Source of the DNA: Acetobacter suratthaniensis
Lineage (GTDB): Bacteria > Pseudomonadota > Alphaproteobacteria > Acetobacterales > Acetobacteraceae
DNA: 64,000 nt
Direction of reading: 5' to 3'
Assembly (NCBI RefSeq): GCF_017377745.1
Contig: NZ_JAFVMG010000005.1
Location: 62,001 to 126,000 of the forward strand
In this document: piece by piece, positions 16,688 through 26,400 of the stretch
Position numbering within the stretch: the first letter of the stretch is position 1
Layout of the letters: each line of letters opens with the position of its first letter
Notes under the pieces: generated by a model
What the model was told of the DNA's origin: nothing
What the model saw: the letters and a program-made list of their open reading frames with translations, nothing else
Databases searched by the model: none
Translations under genes and position numbers: made by a program

Positions 16688-19600
16688 GTGATGCAGGCGT
16701 TTCTCTGCGCTCTGCAGGCCCGCCGCTGGCTGGTGCTGGGCGTGCTGTGCGCGGTGTTTGTGGCGGGATGCGCTGTGGTGCGCGGCCTGCCGGTGGAGGC
16801 CGTGCCTGATATTTCGCCCCGTCAGGTGCTGGTGTCGGTGGTGGCCCCCGGTCTGGCGACCGAGGAAGTCGAGCGGCTGATCACCTTCCCGATCGAAACC
16901 AGCATGGCGGGCCTGCCAGACATGACCGACCTGCGCTCGGTCTCGCGTTCGGGTGTTTCGGTTGTTTATGTGCAGTTCGATGATGCCTCGGACATCAACC
17001 TCGACCGCACCCGCGTGCAGGAGCGTATCGTGCAGGCGCGCGCCCTCATTACGGTGCCGGGGATCAGCGTCAATATCGGCCCGTTATCCACGGGGCTGGG
17101 CGAGATCATGCAGTTTCAGATTCATGGTGCGGGGTATTCGCTCATGGATCTGAACCGGATCATGACATGGCGCGTGGCCCCGGCCCTCAAGCTGGTGCCC
17201 GGTGTGGTGGAGGTCAATGTCAGCGGTGGGGGTGAGCAGACCTTTCAGGTCGCACTCGATCAGGCGCGGCTGCTGGCGCTGGGTGTTTCGGTGGGCGATG
17301 TCTATCGCGCGGTGGAGGCCAATAATGCCGCCGCAGGGGGCGGGTGGATCGAACACCATGCCGAACAGCAGATTGTCTCCGCGCGGGGGCTGATTGGCTC
17401 GCTGGCAGATTTCGGGGCCATACCCGTAAGGCTCAACCCCGGCGGCAGCGTTATTTTCCTGCGCGATGTGGGGCATGTGTCCATGGGCATGCGCACCCGG
17501 CTGGGGGCTGTGACCAGCAACGGGCAGGGCGAGATCGTAACGGGCGTTGTCATGATGCGTATGGGGGCCAGCTCGGATGCAACACTTGCGGCCATTCATG
17601 AAGCCATGCCCGGCCTTGTCCAGTCCTTACCCAAAGGGGTGACGCTGGAGCCGTTCTACCTGCGCTCCACCCTGACGGACAGCACCATTGCCACCGTGCG
17701 CGAAAACCTCGTGCTGGGGGCTTTTCTGGTGATCGCAGTGCTGATTGTGGTGACGGGCGACTGGCGGGCCTCGGTGGTGATTGCTTCGGTCATTCCCTTT
17801 GCGCTGGTCTGCGCCATGATGGGCATGCGCTGGTTCGGTATTTCGGCCAACCTGCTCAGTCTGGGGGCGATCGACTTTGGCATGATCGTGGACAGCACGC
17901 TGGTGGTGGTTGAAAATCTCATGACCCACCGCGCCCGCGCACAGGCCAGCGGGGAGGAGACGCCCTTTGCCCGGCTGGCCGTATCCTCGGCGGCGGAGGT
18001 GCTGCGCCCGGTGGGGTTTGGCATCGTGGTGATTGTCATGGTGTATCTGCCCATCCTGACGTTGCAGGGGATCGAGGGCAAAATGTTCCGCCCCATGGCG
18101 CAGACGGTTATCATGGCGCTGCTGGCCTCGCTTGTTTACTGCGTGGTGGGGATTCCGGTTCTGGCCACCCTGATCATGAAAGTGCGCGGACGGCACGAGG
18201 ATACGTGGCTGATCGCGGTTCTGCGGCGTGTGTATGTCAGGCTGCTGGACTGGAGCGAGCAGCATGCGCGCGGCGTATTTGGCATGGTGGCGGTGGTGTT
18301 CGCGCTTTCGCTGTGGGTGGGGGCGCATTTGGGTGGGGAGTTCATTCCCTCGCTGGGCGAAGGCACGCTTACGTTGAGTGCGACCCGCCTGCCCAGTATC
18401 TCTCTGCCTGAAACCCTGCGCGAAGTGGCTTTGCAGGAGCGGCTTTTGCTCCGTTTTCCCGAGGTGGTGCGTATTGTCAGCAGCACGGGCACTGCGGCCA
18501 TTCCGACTGACCCGATGGGGGTGAATGAAACCGACAGTTTCATTTTTCTCAAACCCCCTTCGGAATGGAAAACAGCCAGAACGCAGGAAGGGCTTGTCAT
18601 GGCCATGAGCCACGCGCTGGAGGAGGCTTTCCCCGGTGTGCAGCAATCCTGGAGCCAGCCGGTGCAGATGCGTATGGATGACCTGCTCTCAGGTGTGAGA
18701 ACCCAGATAGCCCTGTCGGTTTATGGAGATGACCTGCAAACCCTTGCCAAACTCGGTGCGCGGATTGCCAGCATCCTGCAAGGGGTGGAAGGCGCTGCGG
18801 ATGTGGCGGTGCAGGGGGATGGCACGGTGCCGTTCATTCATGTCGATATAGACCGCGCACAGGCCGCCCGCCTTGGTGTGACCCAGCAGGAAGTGCTGGA
18901 TGTGGTGGAGGCCGTGGGCGGGCATGTTGGCCGGGCCGTTACGGTGGAGAACGCGCTGATTAGCACACAGGTGCGGTTTGATCCGGCGCAGGCTGGCACG
19001 CGCGAGCAGATTGCGCGGCTGCGCGTGCGGCGGGCCGATGGGCGTGGCGCGGTGCTGCTGTCCGAGGTGGCGCATATTACCGTGGAAAACGGGCCGCCGC
19101 GTATCAGCCGTGATGGTATACGCCGCCGTCTGGTGGTTCAGGCCAATGTGCGTGGGCGCGACCTCAGCTCCTTTGTGGCGGCGGCACAGGGGGCGGTGGC
19201 GCGGGGTGTACCCCTGCCGCCGGGCTACAGTATGGTGTGGGCCGGACAGTTCCAGAACCTGCATTCCGCCATGGCGCGGCTGGAAATGGTGGTGCCGGTG
19301 GCGCTGGCCCTTATTTTCGGGCTGCTGGTGGCGGCTTTTGGGTCTGTGCGGCTGGCGGGGCTGGTGTTTGTTAACCTGCCGGTGGCGGCCACGGGCGGTA
19401 TTTTCGCCCTGAGTGCGCGGGGGCTGCCGTTCAGCGTTTCGGCAGGGATCGGGTTTATTGCGCTGTTTGGTGTGGCGGTGCTGAACGGGGTGGTGCTGGT
19501 CAGCGCCATTCAGGCGCTCAGGAGCCGTGGGTTTGATGCTGCGCACAGTGCGCGGCTGGCGGCGGAAGAGCGTTTTCGCCCGGTTGTGGCCACGGCGCTG

Positions 19601-19768
19601 GTGGCCAGTCTGGGCTTTCTGCCTATGGCGTTTTCAGCCTCGGCCGGGGCGGAGGTGGAGCGCCCGCTGGCTACGGTTGTCATAGGGGGGCTGGTATCGT
19701 CTACCCTGCTGACACTTCTGGTGCTGCCCGCACTCTATGCCCGGTTGATGAAAAGGCGCGCGACATGA
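16688..19768 (+). CDS. Heavy-metal RND efflux pump (CzcA-type HME-RND)
   Basis: A 1026-residue proton-driven metal pump with the RND layout of 12 helices and two large periplasmic loops. In TM4 it has D396, D402 and E409 (AIDFGMIVD...VVVEN), matching the spacing of the essential D402, D408 and E415 of CzcA. The periplasmic loop carries TDPMGVNETDSF and LKPPSEW, which fit CzcA/CnrA-type divalent-metal pumps (Co, Zn, Cd, Ni) better than copper-type CusA. Translation starts at GTG or at the adjacent ATG. It is the second gene of a four-gene operon; its stop overlaps the response-regulator start by four bases. Which metal it exports is not shown by the sequence. Confidence 0.92.
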   Translation: MMQAFLCALQARRWLVLGVLCAVFVAGCAVVRGLPVEAVPDISPRQVLVSVVAPGLATEEVERLITFPIETSMAGLPDMTDLRSVSRSGVSVVYVQFDDASDINLDRTRVQERIVQARALITVPGISVNIGPLSTGLGEIMQFQIHGAGYSLMDLNRIMTWRVAPALKLVPGVVEVNVSGGGEQTFQVALDQARLLALGVSVGDVYRAVEANNAAAGGGWIEHHAEQQIVSARGLIGSLADFGAIPVRLNPGGSVIFLRDVGHVSMGMRTRLGAVTSNGQGEIVTGVVMMRMGASSDATLAAIHEAMPGLVQSLPKGVTLEPFYLRSTLTDSTIATVRENLVLGAFLVIAVLIVVTGDWRASVVIASVIPFALVCAMMGMRWFGISANLLSLGAIDFGMIVDSTLVVVENLMTHRARAQASGEETPFARLAVSSAAEVLRPVGFGIVVIVMVYLPILTLQGIEGKMFRPMAQTVIMALLASLVYCVVGIPVLATLIMKVRGRHEDTWLIAVLRRVYVRLLDWSEQHARGVFGMVAVVFALSLWVGAHLGGEFIPSLGEGTLTLSATRLPSISLPETLREVALQERLLLRFPEVVRIVSSTGTAAIPTDPMGVNETDSFIFLKPPSEWKTARTQEGLVMAMSHALEEAFPGVQQSWSQPVQMRMDDLLSGVRTQIALSVYGDDLQTLAKLGARIASILQGVEGAADVAVQGDGTVPFIHVDIDRAQAARLGVTQQEVLDVVEAVGGHVGRAVTVENALISTQVRFDPAQAGTREQIARLRVRRADGRGAVLLSEVAHITVENGPPRISRDGIRRRLVVQANVRGRDLSSFVAAAQGAVARGVPLPPGYSMVWAGQFQNLHSAMARLEMVVPVALALIFGLLVAAFGSVRLAGLVFVNLPVAATGGIFALSARGLPFSVSAGIGFIALFGVAVLNGVVLVSAIQALRSRGFDAAHSARLAAEERFRPVVATALVASLGFLPMAFSASAGAEVERPLATVVIGGLVSSTLLTLLVLPALYARLMKRRAT

Positions 19769-20433
19769 AAATCCTGATCGTGGAGGACGAATCCGCTCTG
19801 GGGTCTGCCGTGCGTGAGCGTGTGCGCGAGGCGGGGCATGTGGCGGACTGGTTTACCACGCTGGATGATGCGCGGGCGGCTCTGGCGGCTTCGCTTTATG
19901 ATTTTGTGCTGCTCGATTTGGGCCTGCCCGATGGCGATGGCCGGGCCTTCCTGCGCGAAATCCGCCGCACAGGCTCACCCGTGGCGGTGCTGATCGCTAC
20001 CGCGCGTGACCAGATTAGCGAGCGGATTGCGGGCCTGTCCGAAGGGGCGGATGATTACCTTGTCAAACCCTATGACCTGAACGAACTGGTTGCACGCATA
20101 GAGGCTGTGGCCCGGCGCTACGCCGCACTGCCGGATAACTCGGTGACTGTGGGCGATGTGGTGATCGACATTGCACGCCGCCAGCTTGCCCGTGCGGGGC
20201 GGGTGGTGGATCTGTCCGCGCGGGAATGGGCCATTGTGGAACTGCTGGCCCGCAGGCCCGGTGCGGTGTGCAGCCGGGATCTGATCGAGGATGTTCTGTA
20301 CGGCCTGAGCGAGGATGTGGACAGTAACGCGGTGGAGGTGTTCATCAGCCGTATTCGCAAAAAGGCGGGAGCAGGGCTGATTACCACCATGCGAGGCCGG
20401 GGCTACCGGCTGGGCGGGGCCGAGACGGCATGA
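19765..20433 (+). CDS. OmpR-family response regulator of the metal-efflux operon
   Basis: A 222-residue regulator with a receiver domain (acidic pocket E7/D8 in IVEDES, phosphoacceptor D51 in LLDLGLPDGDG, Lys in VKPYDLNEL) and a C-terminal winged helix (VDLSAREWAIVELLARRPG, the recognition region VEVFISRIRKK and the wing TMRGRGYRL). It resembles CzcR/CusR-type regulators. It overlaps both the pump gene and the histidine kinase gene by four bases, so it is almost certainly dedicated to this efflux system and may regulate its own operon. Confidence 0.93.
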   Translation: MKILIVEDESALGSAVRERVREAGHVADWFTTLDDARAALAASLYDFVLLDLGLPDGDGRAFLREIRRTGSPVAVLIATARDQISERIAGLSEGADDYLVKPYDLNELVARIEAVARRYAALPDNSVTVGDVVIDIARRQLARAGRVVDLSAREWAIVELLARRPGAVCSRDLIEDVLYGLSEDVDSNAVEVFISRIRKKAGAGLITTMRGRGYRLGGAETA

Positions 20434-21800
20434 TAGCGGTGCCGCAACCGGCTCCAGCGCCAAAGCCGCCGCATAACCGGCACTGGAGTCTGGCCTCGCG
20501 GTTGGTTTCCGGCACGTTGGTGGCGGTGCTGGGGGCTTTGGTGCTGCTGGTGGTGCTGGTGGCGGGCTTTACCCGGTTTGAGGTGACGGAGCGGCTCGAT
20601 AACTCCTTGCAGGAAGTTGCGGAGCGTCTTGAGTTCATGCTCAGCGCTCTGGATCGCGCAGGCCCCGCCACACCGGCGGGGCAGGTGGCGCGTCTGCCCG
20701 GTACGGATGAAAGGCGCACACTGGCTTATCAGATCGCAACGCCGGAGGGGCGGCTGGAGCTGCGCTCGCAGAACGCGCCACAAACCCTGTTTGTTCCTGA
20801 TATGAAAACGGGTTTTTATAATGTTCCGTCTTTTCGGGTATATGTGACACCCTCGGCCTCAGGCCGCCATATCATTCTGGTGGGGGAGCCGACTTTCCAT
20901 CGGCGCGAGGCCGTACGCCACGCCATGCTGATTTCGGTTCTGCCGGTTGTGGCGTTTTTTCCGGCAATCTGGTTCATGGTGCGCTGGAGCGTGCGGCGTG
21001 CCCTGCGGCCGCTGACGGATCTTCAGAACGAAATCAGGAGCCGTGGTGGGGCCAATCTTGCCCCTGTCCCCCCGCTTGACCTGCCTGATGAGCTTGTCAC
21101 CATCCATTCTGCGGTCAATCTGCTGCTGGAGCGGCTGAATCTGGCCCTGTCAACCGAGCGGGCCTTTGCCGCCAACGCCGCGCATGAACTGCGCAACCCT
21201 GCGGGGGCCTTGCTGGCGCAGGCACAGCTTTTGCAAAGACAACTGGGCGAGACCGACTACGCCCCGCGTGCGGGCGTTATTGTGGAGCAGGCCCGGCGCA
21301 TGGGCCGCACGGTTGAAAAACTGCTCCAGCTTTCCCGTATTGGTTCGGGCATGGCGCTGTGTGGCGGCACGGTGGATCTGGTGCCGGTCATCAGCTTTCT
21401 GGCCCGTGAGCTTGAGCGCGAAAAAGGCCAACGGGTGGTGGTGGAGGGGGCTGAAAGCCTGCTGGTGGAAGGCGATATGGATACGGCGGGCATCATGCTG
21501 CGGAACCTGCTGGAAAATGCGCTGGTGCATGGTGCCGCAGGCCAGCCGGTGCGGGTTACGGTTACGCATGACCGCAGGGTGCTGATTGCCAATGACTGTG
21601 CGGCCATTGACCCGGCCCTGCTGGTCATGCTGGAAAAACCCTTCGTGCGGGGGCAGACCGAGGCACAGGGCAGCGGCCTTGGTCTTGCTATTGCCCGGCA
21701 GATTTCCAGACTGCTTCATGCCGATATGACGCTGGTCTCGCCCGTGCCGGGGGGCGTGCGGGGCGTACTGGTTACGCTGGCTTTCCCCCCACGGGGCTGA
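20430..21800 (+). CDS. Sensor histidine kinase of the metal-efflux operon
   Basis: A 456-residue membrane kinase with helices at about 27-48 and 165-185 flanking a periplasmic sensor of some 115 residues, a HAMP-like segment (RRALRPLTDLQNEI), H252 in FAANAAHELRNP and an HATPase domain with N box (LRNLLENALVHG) and GSGLGLAIAR. The G1 box is unusual: where DxGxG is expected the sequence reads IANDCAAIDP. Some kinases of this group tolerate changes here, but ATP binding may be altered. It overlaps the response regulator by four bases and ends convergently with the cytochrome b561 gene. Confidence 0.9.
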   Translation: MIAVPQPAPAPKPPHNRHWSLASRLVSGTLVAVLGALVLLVVLVAGFTRFEVTERLDNSLQEVAERLEFMLSALDRAGPATPAGQVARLPGTDERRTLAYQIATPEGRLELRSQNAPQTLFVPDMKTGFYNVPSFRVYVTPSASGRHIILVGEPTFHRREAVRHAMLISVLPVVAFFPAIWFMVRWSVRRALRPLTDLQNEIRSRGGANLAPVPPLDLPDELVTIHSAVNLLLERLNLALSTERAFAANAAHELRNPAGALLAQAQLLQRQLGETDYAPRAGVIVEQARRMGRTVEKLLQLSRIGSGMALCGGTVDLVPVISFLARELEREKGQRVVVEGAESLLVEGDMDTAGIMLRNLLENALVHGAAGQPVRVTVTHDRRVLIANDCAAIDPALLVMLEKPFVRGQTEAQGSGLGLAIARQISRLLHADMTLVSPVPGGVRGVLVTLAFPPRG

Positions 21801-21813
21801 CAGCCCGCAAGGT

Positions 21814-22371
21814 TTAGGGGGTGGTTGGCGTGCGGTGGGGCAGCATGCGGGCCAGAACACCGTCTTTGAGAAGATACTGATGCACCAGTGCTGCCAGAGC
21901 ATGGCCGCAGGCCAGCCCGATAATCAGCCATGCGGTCCATGAATGCAGGGTTTTGAAAATCACCACGGTTTCATGGGGGAGTGGGGCAAAAGGAGCATGG
22001 ATCAGCAGCCCGAAAAAGCTGATGGCCTGCCCCGCTCCCCAGCGCCATGCGTAACCCAGCACGATTTCAGCACAGAGCAGACCATACAGGCTGCTTTCCA
22101 TACCAAGGGTGAAAAAGCGATCCACAGGCGCAAGCTGCGCGGCAAAATGGCGCCCGCGCGTTATGCGCCACCACAGGCGTAGCGGGATCAGCACGCTCAG
22201 AATCACGCCAATGCTCAGATGCGCCACGACCATCAGGTGATGGATCGGGCGGGGTGGCCAGTGCCAGGTTTCTCCCAGCACAAACTGCAATACGATCAGA
22301 AAAGCGCTGAGCCAGTGCAGGATAATGCTCGGGCTGTCATAGCGTGTGGCGGTGGGGTGTGCGTTGGGCAT
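21814..22371 (-). CDS. Cytochrome b561-family membrane protein
   Basis: A 185-residue four-helix di-heme b561 protein. Candidate heme ligands are H in IILHWLSA, H in MVVAHLSIG and H in ALAALVHQYLL, plus H in TLHSWTAWLI. Bacterial members such as CybB pass electrons from membrane quinol and oxidise superoxide. I start at the ATG before PNAHPTATRYDSP because the family usually begins here; longer forms from upstream GTG or ATG codons add sequence unlike the family. No partner gene adjoins. A candidate Fur box lies 106 bases upstream, shared with the divergent transporter gene, so iron control is likely. Confidence 0.85.
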   Translation of the reverse strand: MPNAHPTATRYDSPSIILHWLSAFLIVLQFVLGETWHWPPRPIHHLMVVAHLSIGVILSVLIPLRLWWRITRGRHFAAQLAPVDRFFTLGMESSLYGLLCAEIVLGYAWRWGAGQAISFFGLLIHAPFAPLPHETVVIFKTLHSWTAWLIIGLACGHALAALVHQYLLKDGVLARMLPHRTPTTP

Positions 22372-22476
22372 GGCGTGGCTCGGGGGTTCGGGGCCGGGGT
22401 GGATTAAAATCCATAGCCTGACAGGGTTTGCTGACACAAACCTGAATGCGGGCCATGCCCTTGAGCGCATGGTATT

Positions 22477-22495
22477 GATAATGAAAACCACTTTC
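22477..22495. promoter_or_regulatory. Candidate Fur box between cytochrome b561 and VIT genes
   Basis: GATAATGAAAACCACTTTC matches the classical 19-base Fur consensus (GATAATGATAATCATTATC) at 15 of 19 positions, including the whole first half-site GATAATGA. It lies in an otherwise GC-rich genome and in the divergent gap between two genes that plausibly depend on iron. It is 106 bases from the cytochrome b561 start and 82 bases from the transporter start. Confidence 0.6.
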
Positions 22496-22534
22496 ACAGT
22501 AAGGAAAAATTACATCTTGCCTGTCTCTTTTTCC

Positions 22535-22547
22535 GTGCATAATGCAC
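22535..22547. promoter_or_regulatory. Dyad overlapping the likely -10 of the VIT transporter gene
   Basis: GTGCATAATGCAC is a perfect 13-base palindrome. It contains CATAAT, a good -10, with TTGCCT as a weak -35 fifteen bases upstream at 22517, ending 30 bases before the GTG start. A repressor bound here would block transcription of the transporter gene. Which regulator uses it is unknown. Confidence 0.45.
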
Positions 22548-22577
22548 GACATCAAAGGGTCAAAAAGGGGTAAGCGC

Positions 22578-23273
22578 GTGTCACGCCATCCATTACATTC
22601 CGAACGCCATGCGGTGGAAAAGCTGGGCTGGCTACGTGCCGCCGTTCTGGGGGCCAATGATGGCACGCTTTCAACCGGTAGCCTGATTGTGGGGGTGGCC
22701 AGCTCTCATGCCTCGCGCGGGAGCATACTGGTGGCGGGGCTGTCGGCCCTGCTGGCCGGGGCATTGTCCATGGCGGCGGGTGAATATGTGTCGGTTAGTT
22801 CGCAGGCGGATTCCGAACAGGCAGACCTTGAGCGCGAAAAAAAGGAACTGGCGACGGATTGGGATGCGGAAGTGGCCGAACTGGCGGGGCTGTACCGCCA
22901 GCGCGGGCTGGATGAACCCCTCGCGCGTGAGGTGGCTGTGGCGCTGATGCAGCATGACGCGCTGGGTGCCCATGCGCGGGACGAGCTAGGCCTGTCCGAG
23001 GCCAGCGCCGCCCGCCCGCTGGAGGCGGCGCTGGCCTCGGCCGTGGCGTTTTCCGCCGGAGCGTTCTTTCCTGTCATGGTAGCGGCGCTGCTGCCCGAGC
23101 AGCAGGTGTCGTGGGCGGTTTCGGTGGTGTCGGTCGTGCTATTGGCCGTGCTGGGGTGTGTGGGGGCTGTGGCGGGCGGAGCCTCTCCCCTGCGGGCAAC
23201 GCTGCGGGTAACATTCTGGGGGGTGGCTGCCATGCTGGTAACGGGTGGCATCGGACATTTGTTCAATTTTTAG
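22578..23273 (+). CDS. VIT1/CCC1-family iron/manganese transporter
   Basis: A 231-residue membrane protein of the VIT family. It has two helices with WLRAAVLGANDGTLSTGSLIVGVA and LSALLAGALSMAAGEYVSVSSQ, then a cytoplasmic Glu-rich stretch (SEQADLEREKKEL... about 75-140) and three C-terminal helices. Relatives load Fe2+ or Mn2+ into vacuoles in yeast and plants and export them in bacteria. I start at the GTG six bases after AAGGGGTAA; an ATG 36 bases upstream overlaps the probable -10 and has no ribosome site. The candidate Fur box upstream fits an iron role. Confidence 0.9.
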   Translation: MSRHPLHSERHAVEKLGWLRAAVLGANDGTLSTGSLIVGVASSHASRGSILVAGLSALLAGALSMAAGEYVSVSSQADSEQADLEREKKELATDWDAEVAELAGLYRQRGLDEPLAREVAVALMQHDALGAHARDELGLSEASAARPLEAALASAVAFSAGAFFPVMVAALLPEQQVSWAVSVVSVVLLAVLGCVGAVAGGASPLRATLRVTFWGVAAMLVTGGIGHLFNF

Positions 23274-23389
23274 CCTGTGTGGCCTGTAGGGGGCTTAACA
23301 GGTTTGATTTTCCCTGTAGGGTCTGCGCCATTACACCTGTGTCCGGTGCGGCTGCGGCCCTGCCGGGCATGTGGGGTGTGGACCGCTGT

Positions 23390-23418
23390 TTTAGCGCGCA
23401 AAATGATTTGATTATGAT
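23390..23418 (+). promoter_or_regulatory. Candidate promoter of the GGDEF-globin-EAL gene
   Basis: TTTAGC and TATGAT are separated by 17 bases, 64 bases before the ATG, in the AT-rich end of the 208-base gap. The -10 matches 5 of 6 positions; the -35 is poor. The remaining gap shows nothing else that I can name. Confidence 0.4.
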
Positions 23419-23481
23419 AGACACGTAAAAGTGTACGGCATGCCGGTTGTCCGGTAGTGCGAATGTTCCGGGCCCACGATC

Positions 23482-26400
23482 ATGCGTATTCTCCGCTTAC
23501 TTCTGAAAGACCGGAAGCACCCGGCATGGCGCGCCGTACGGGCCGTGACAGGACGGGGCCAGAACGATCAGGCCGCCCGGCTGCGGCGGCTGGCCGATTT
23601 CAATACGTTTCTCGTCAAGATTTATCAGTGCGTGGATACCGCGCGGGATGAAACCGTGCTCATGCAGGCCGTGTGTGACATGGCCGTGCGCTACGCGCAT
23701 CTGCGGGTAGCCCATATCCTCCAGCCGGGGGAAGACCAGCGTTTTGTCAGGCTCGCCCTGAGCGGCCCGTGCTGGTGGGGCGACAGTAACGCCCCCACAG
23801 TGGCCGCGGACAAGCCGCACTGGCAGGGTACGGCCGGCAGAGCATGGCATAGCGGTAAGCCGGTTTTCAGCCTGTCTTTCGATCAGACACCCTATCTGGC
23901 TCCGTGGCGCGAACTGGCGCGCAAGCAGGGCCTGCGGGCCAATGCCTCCCTGCCCATTTTCCGCGATGGCAAGGTATGGGCGGTGCTGAGCGTGTGCGAT
24001 GCCGAACGCGGAACCTTCGATTCACGCCTGCAGGTGGTTCTGGAAGAAGCCGCCCAGACCATCTCGCGCGGGCTGGAACGGCTCGACAGCCGCCGTATGA
24101 GCAAAGCTCTGCTGGACAAGGCCACAGTCGGGATTGCGGTGCTGTGCAAGGGCGCGGTTGAGAAGAATAACATCTGCCTTGAACAGCTTTGCGGCGTGGG
24201 CAAGGGCGAGATGGTCGGGCGGCAAAGCCACGAGTTTTACGCCACCATCGAGGATTATGAGCGCGTGCGCACCGCCTCCCTGCATCTGTGGCAGGACGGG
24301 CGGGTGAGTGTGCTCGGCGTGCGCGTAGCCCGCGATGAAGGCGTGCTGATGATCGCGGATATGACCGGCGTGCCGCTGGGGCGCGAGGCGGAGCGCGTTT
24401 CGGTCTGGACGGTGGAGGACGTGACCCGCCGCGATATGAACCAGCGGCTGTACCGTGGCATGCTGAGCGCGGGTGACGCCATGCGTCAGGGCCGGGGCGA
24501 AATGGATAAGGTGCGCGGCGTGTGCGAGGCGCTGGTGCGCGATACCTTTTATCATGCCGTCGTGGTGACACGGGTGGATGAAGAAAATCGCCTGCAAATT
24601 GTAACCCATGCTGGCTCGGGGGCGGATGGGCTGGAGGTCAGTGCACTCCATGTGCCCGATGATCAGCGCAACAGTTCGCTGGCGCGGCGGGCATGGGACG
24701 CGCGCGCAAGCGTTTATGAAAACGATCTGCTGGCCGGGTGTGAGGATGCGCCAAGGCGCGAGGCCATGCGCGCGCGGCGCTGGCGTGCCGTGCTGGCCAC
24801 GCCGGTCTGGCGGGGCGAGACGCTCTGGGCGGTCATGAGCTTTATCTCGCCCTATATGAATGTGTTCGATGCCGAAAGCGTTACGCTGTGCGAGCGTATT
24901 GCCGGGTCCTTGGGGCAAGACCTTGAGCGCATGGATATTCACTACCGTCTGGAAACGCTCCAGAAGGAGGAAGCCCGCCGCGCGCGTGAGGATTCGCTGA
25001 CCAGCCTGCCAAACCGTCTGGCGCTGGGCGAGTTCCTGCCCGGCGCACTGGCGCGTGCGCGGGTGCGGGACAAGGCCGTGGCCGTGTGCATGATGGATCT
25101 GGACGGATTCAAATCCGTTAACGACATTCATGGCCATGCGGCGGGGGATGTGCTGCTCAAGGAACTCGGCCGCCGCCTGCGGGCCGAACTGCCCGCTAAC
25201 GGCTATGTCGTGCGGTTGGGGGGCGATGAGTTCGTGGTGGTGCTGGAAGGGCTGGATGCCCGCCAGCCTGTGGTGCAGATTACCAAATCGCTTGAGCGGC
25301 TGCACAAGGCCGTTGAAAAACCCTTTCATGTGCGGGCCGATATTTCAGTCGCCGTGGGTATGACCATGGGGGTGGCGCTCTACCCGTCTGATGGCGAAAA
25401 GCCCCGCCTGCTGCTGCGCCGCGCGGACGAGGCCATGTATCAGGCCAAGCAGGTGCGCAACACGCGCAGCCGCTGGTGGCGCATGGTGGAAGATGCCTCC
25501 GAAACAACCCATTTCGACGCCTACAGCCCCGAAGCCGGAGCGCTGATGTCGCGGGTAACGGATGTGCTGGGCCGGATCAGGCGCGACTTCATCGACCGGT
25601 TTTACGCCGGGCTGGAGGAGGTCAATGACAGCGCCCTCATTCTGGATACCCTGACCCCTGCCGAACAGGCGCGGCTGAAAACTGTTCAGGCCGAGCATCT
25701 CGATTTTCTGCTGGCCGCGCAGACCAGTCAGGCCGATGTGCTGAAAACGGCTGAACGGCTCGGTGTTGTCCATGCCCTGTGCGGGGTGGACCCCCTGCAA
25801 CTGACCGAGGCGTACAGCATTTATCTGCGGCGGCTGATCGACCTGCTGGAAAGCACGATTATCCGCAATGACGAGCGCCACCGCATCCTGCTGATTGCTG
25901 AAATACGCATTCAGGACGACCGCCGCGCACAGTTGCAGGCCAGTCAGGGGGTGCAGCGCGCCTATCTGGCGCGCCTGTCCGCCCCGCGTCCGACAGAGCG
26001 GACATGGAGCCTTGTCAGTTCGGCCGAGGTCGATGTGCTGGCGGGCCTGCCCGGTGTGCGCGGCGCGGTGCTTTACCGTCTGGGCTGCGATGGCGAACTG
26101 GAGGTGGCGTATTGCGCGGGCGATGTCGCGCAGGCGTTTACGCAGGCCGTCAGGCAGGCGGGTGTGCAGCCCTGTATGGATGTGTTCTCACCTCTGGGTC
26201 AGACCATTACCGCCAAGGCATGGCGCACGCGTGAGCGGCAGAGCTGCCCCTCCTACGCACTCGATCCGCAAACCCATGTCTGGCACGAGATTGCCGAGGC
26301 CTTTGATGTCCGCTCGGTTCTTAGCGTGCCGATCCGCCAGCCCGGCGGGCAGACCGCCGCCGCCCTGACCGTGCTGGGGGCTTATCCCAACCAGTTCGAA

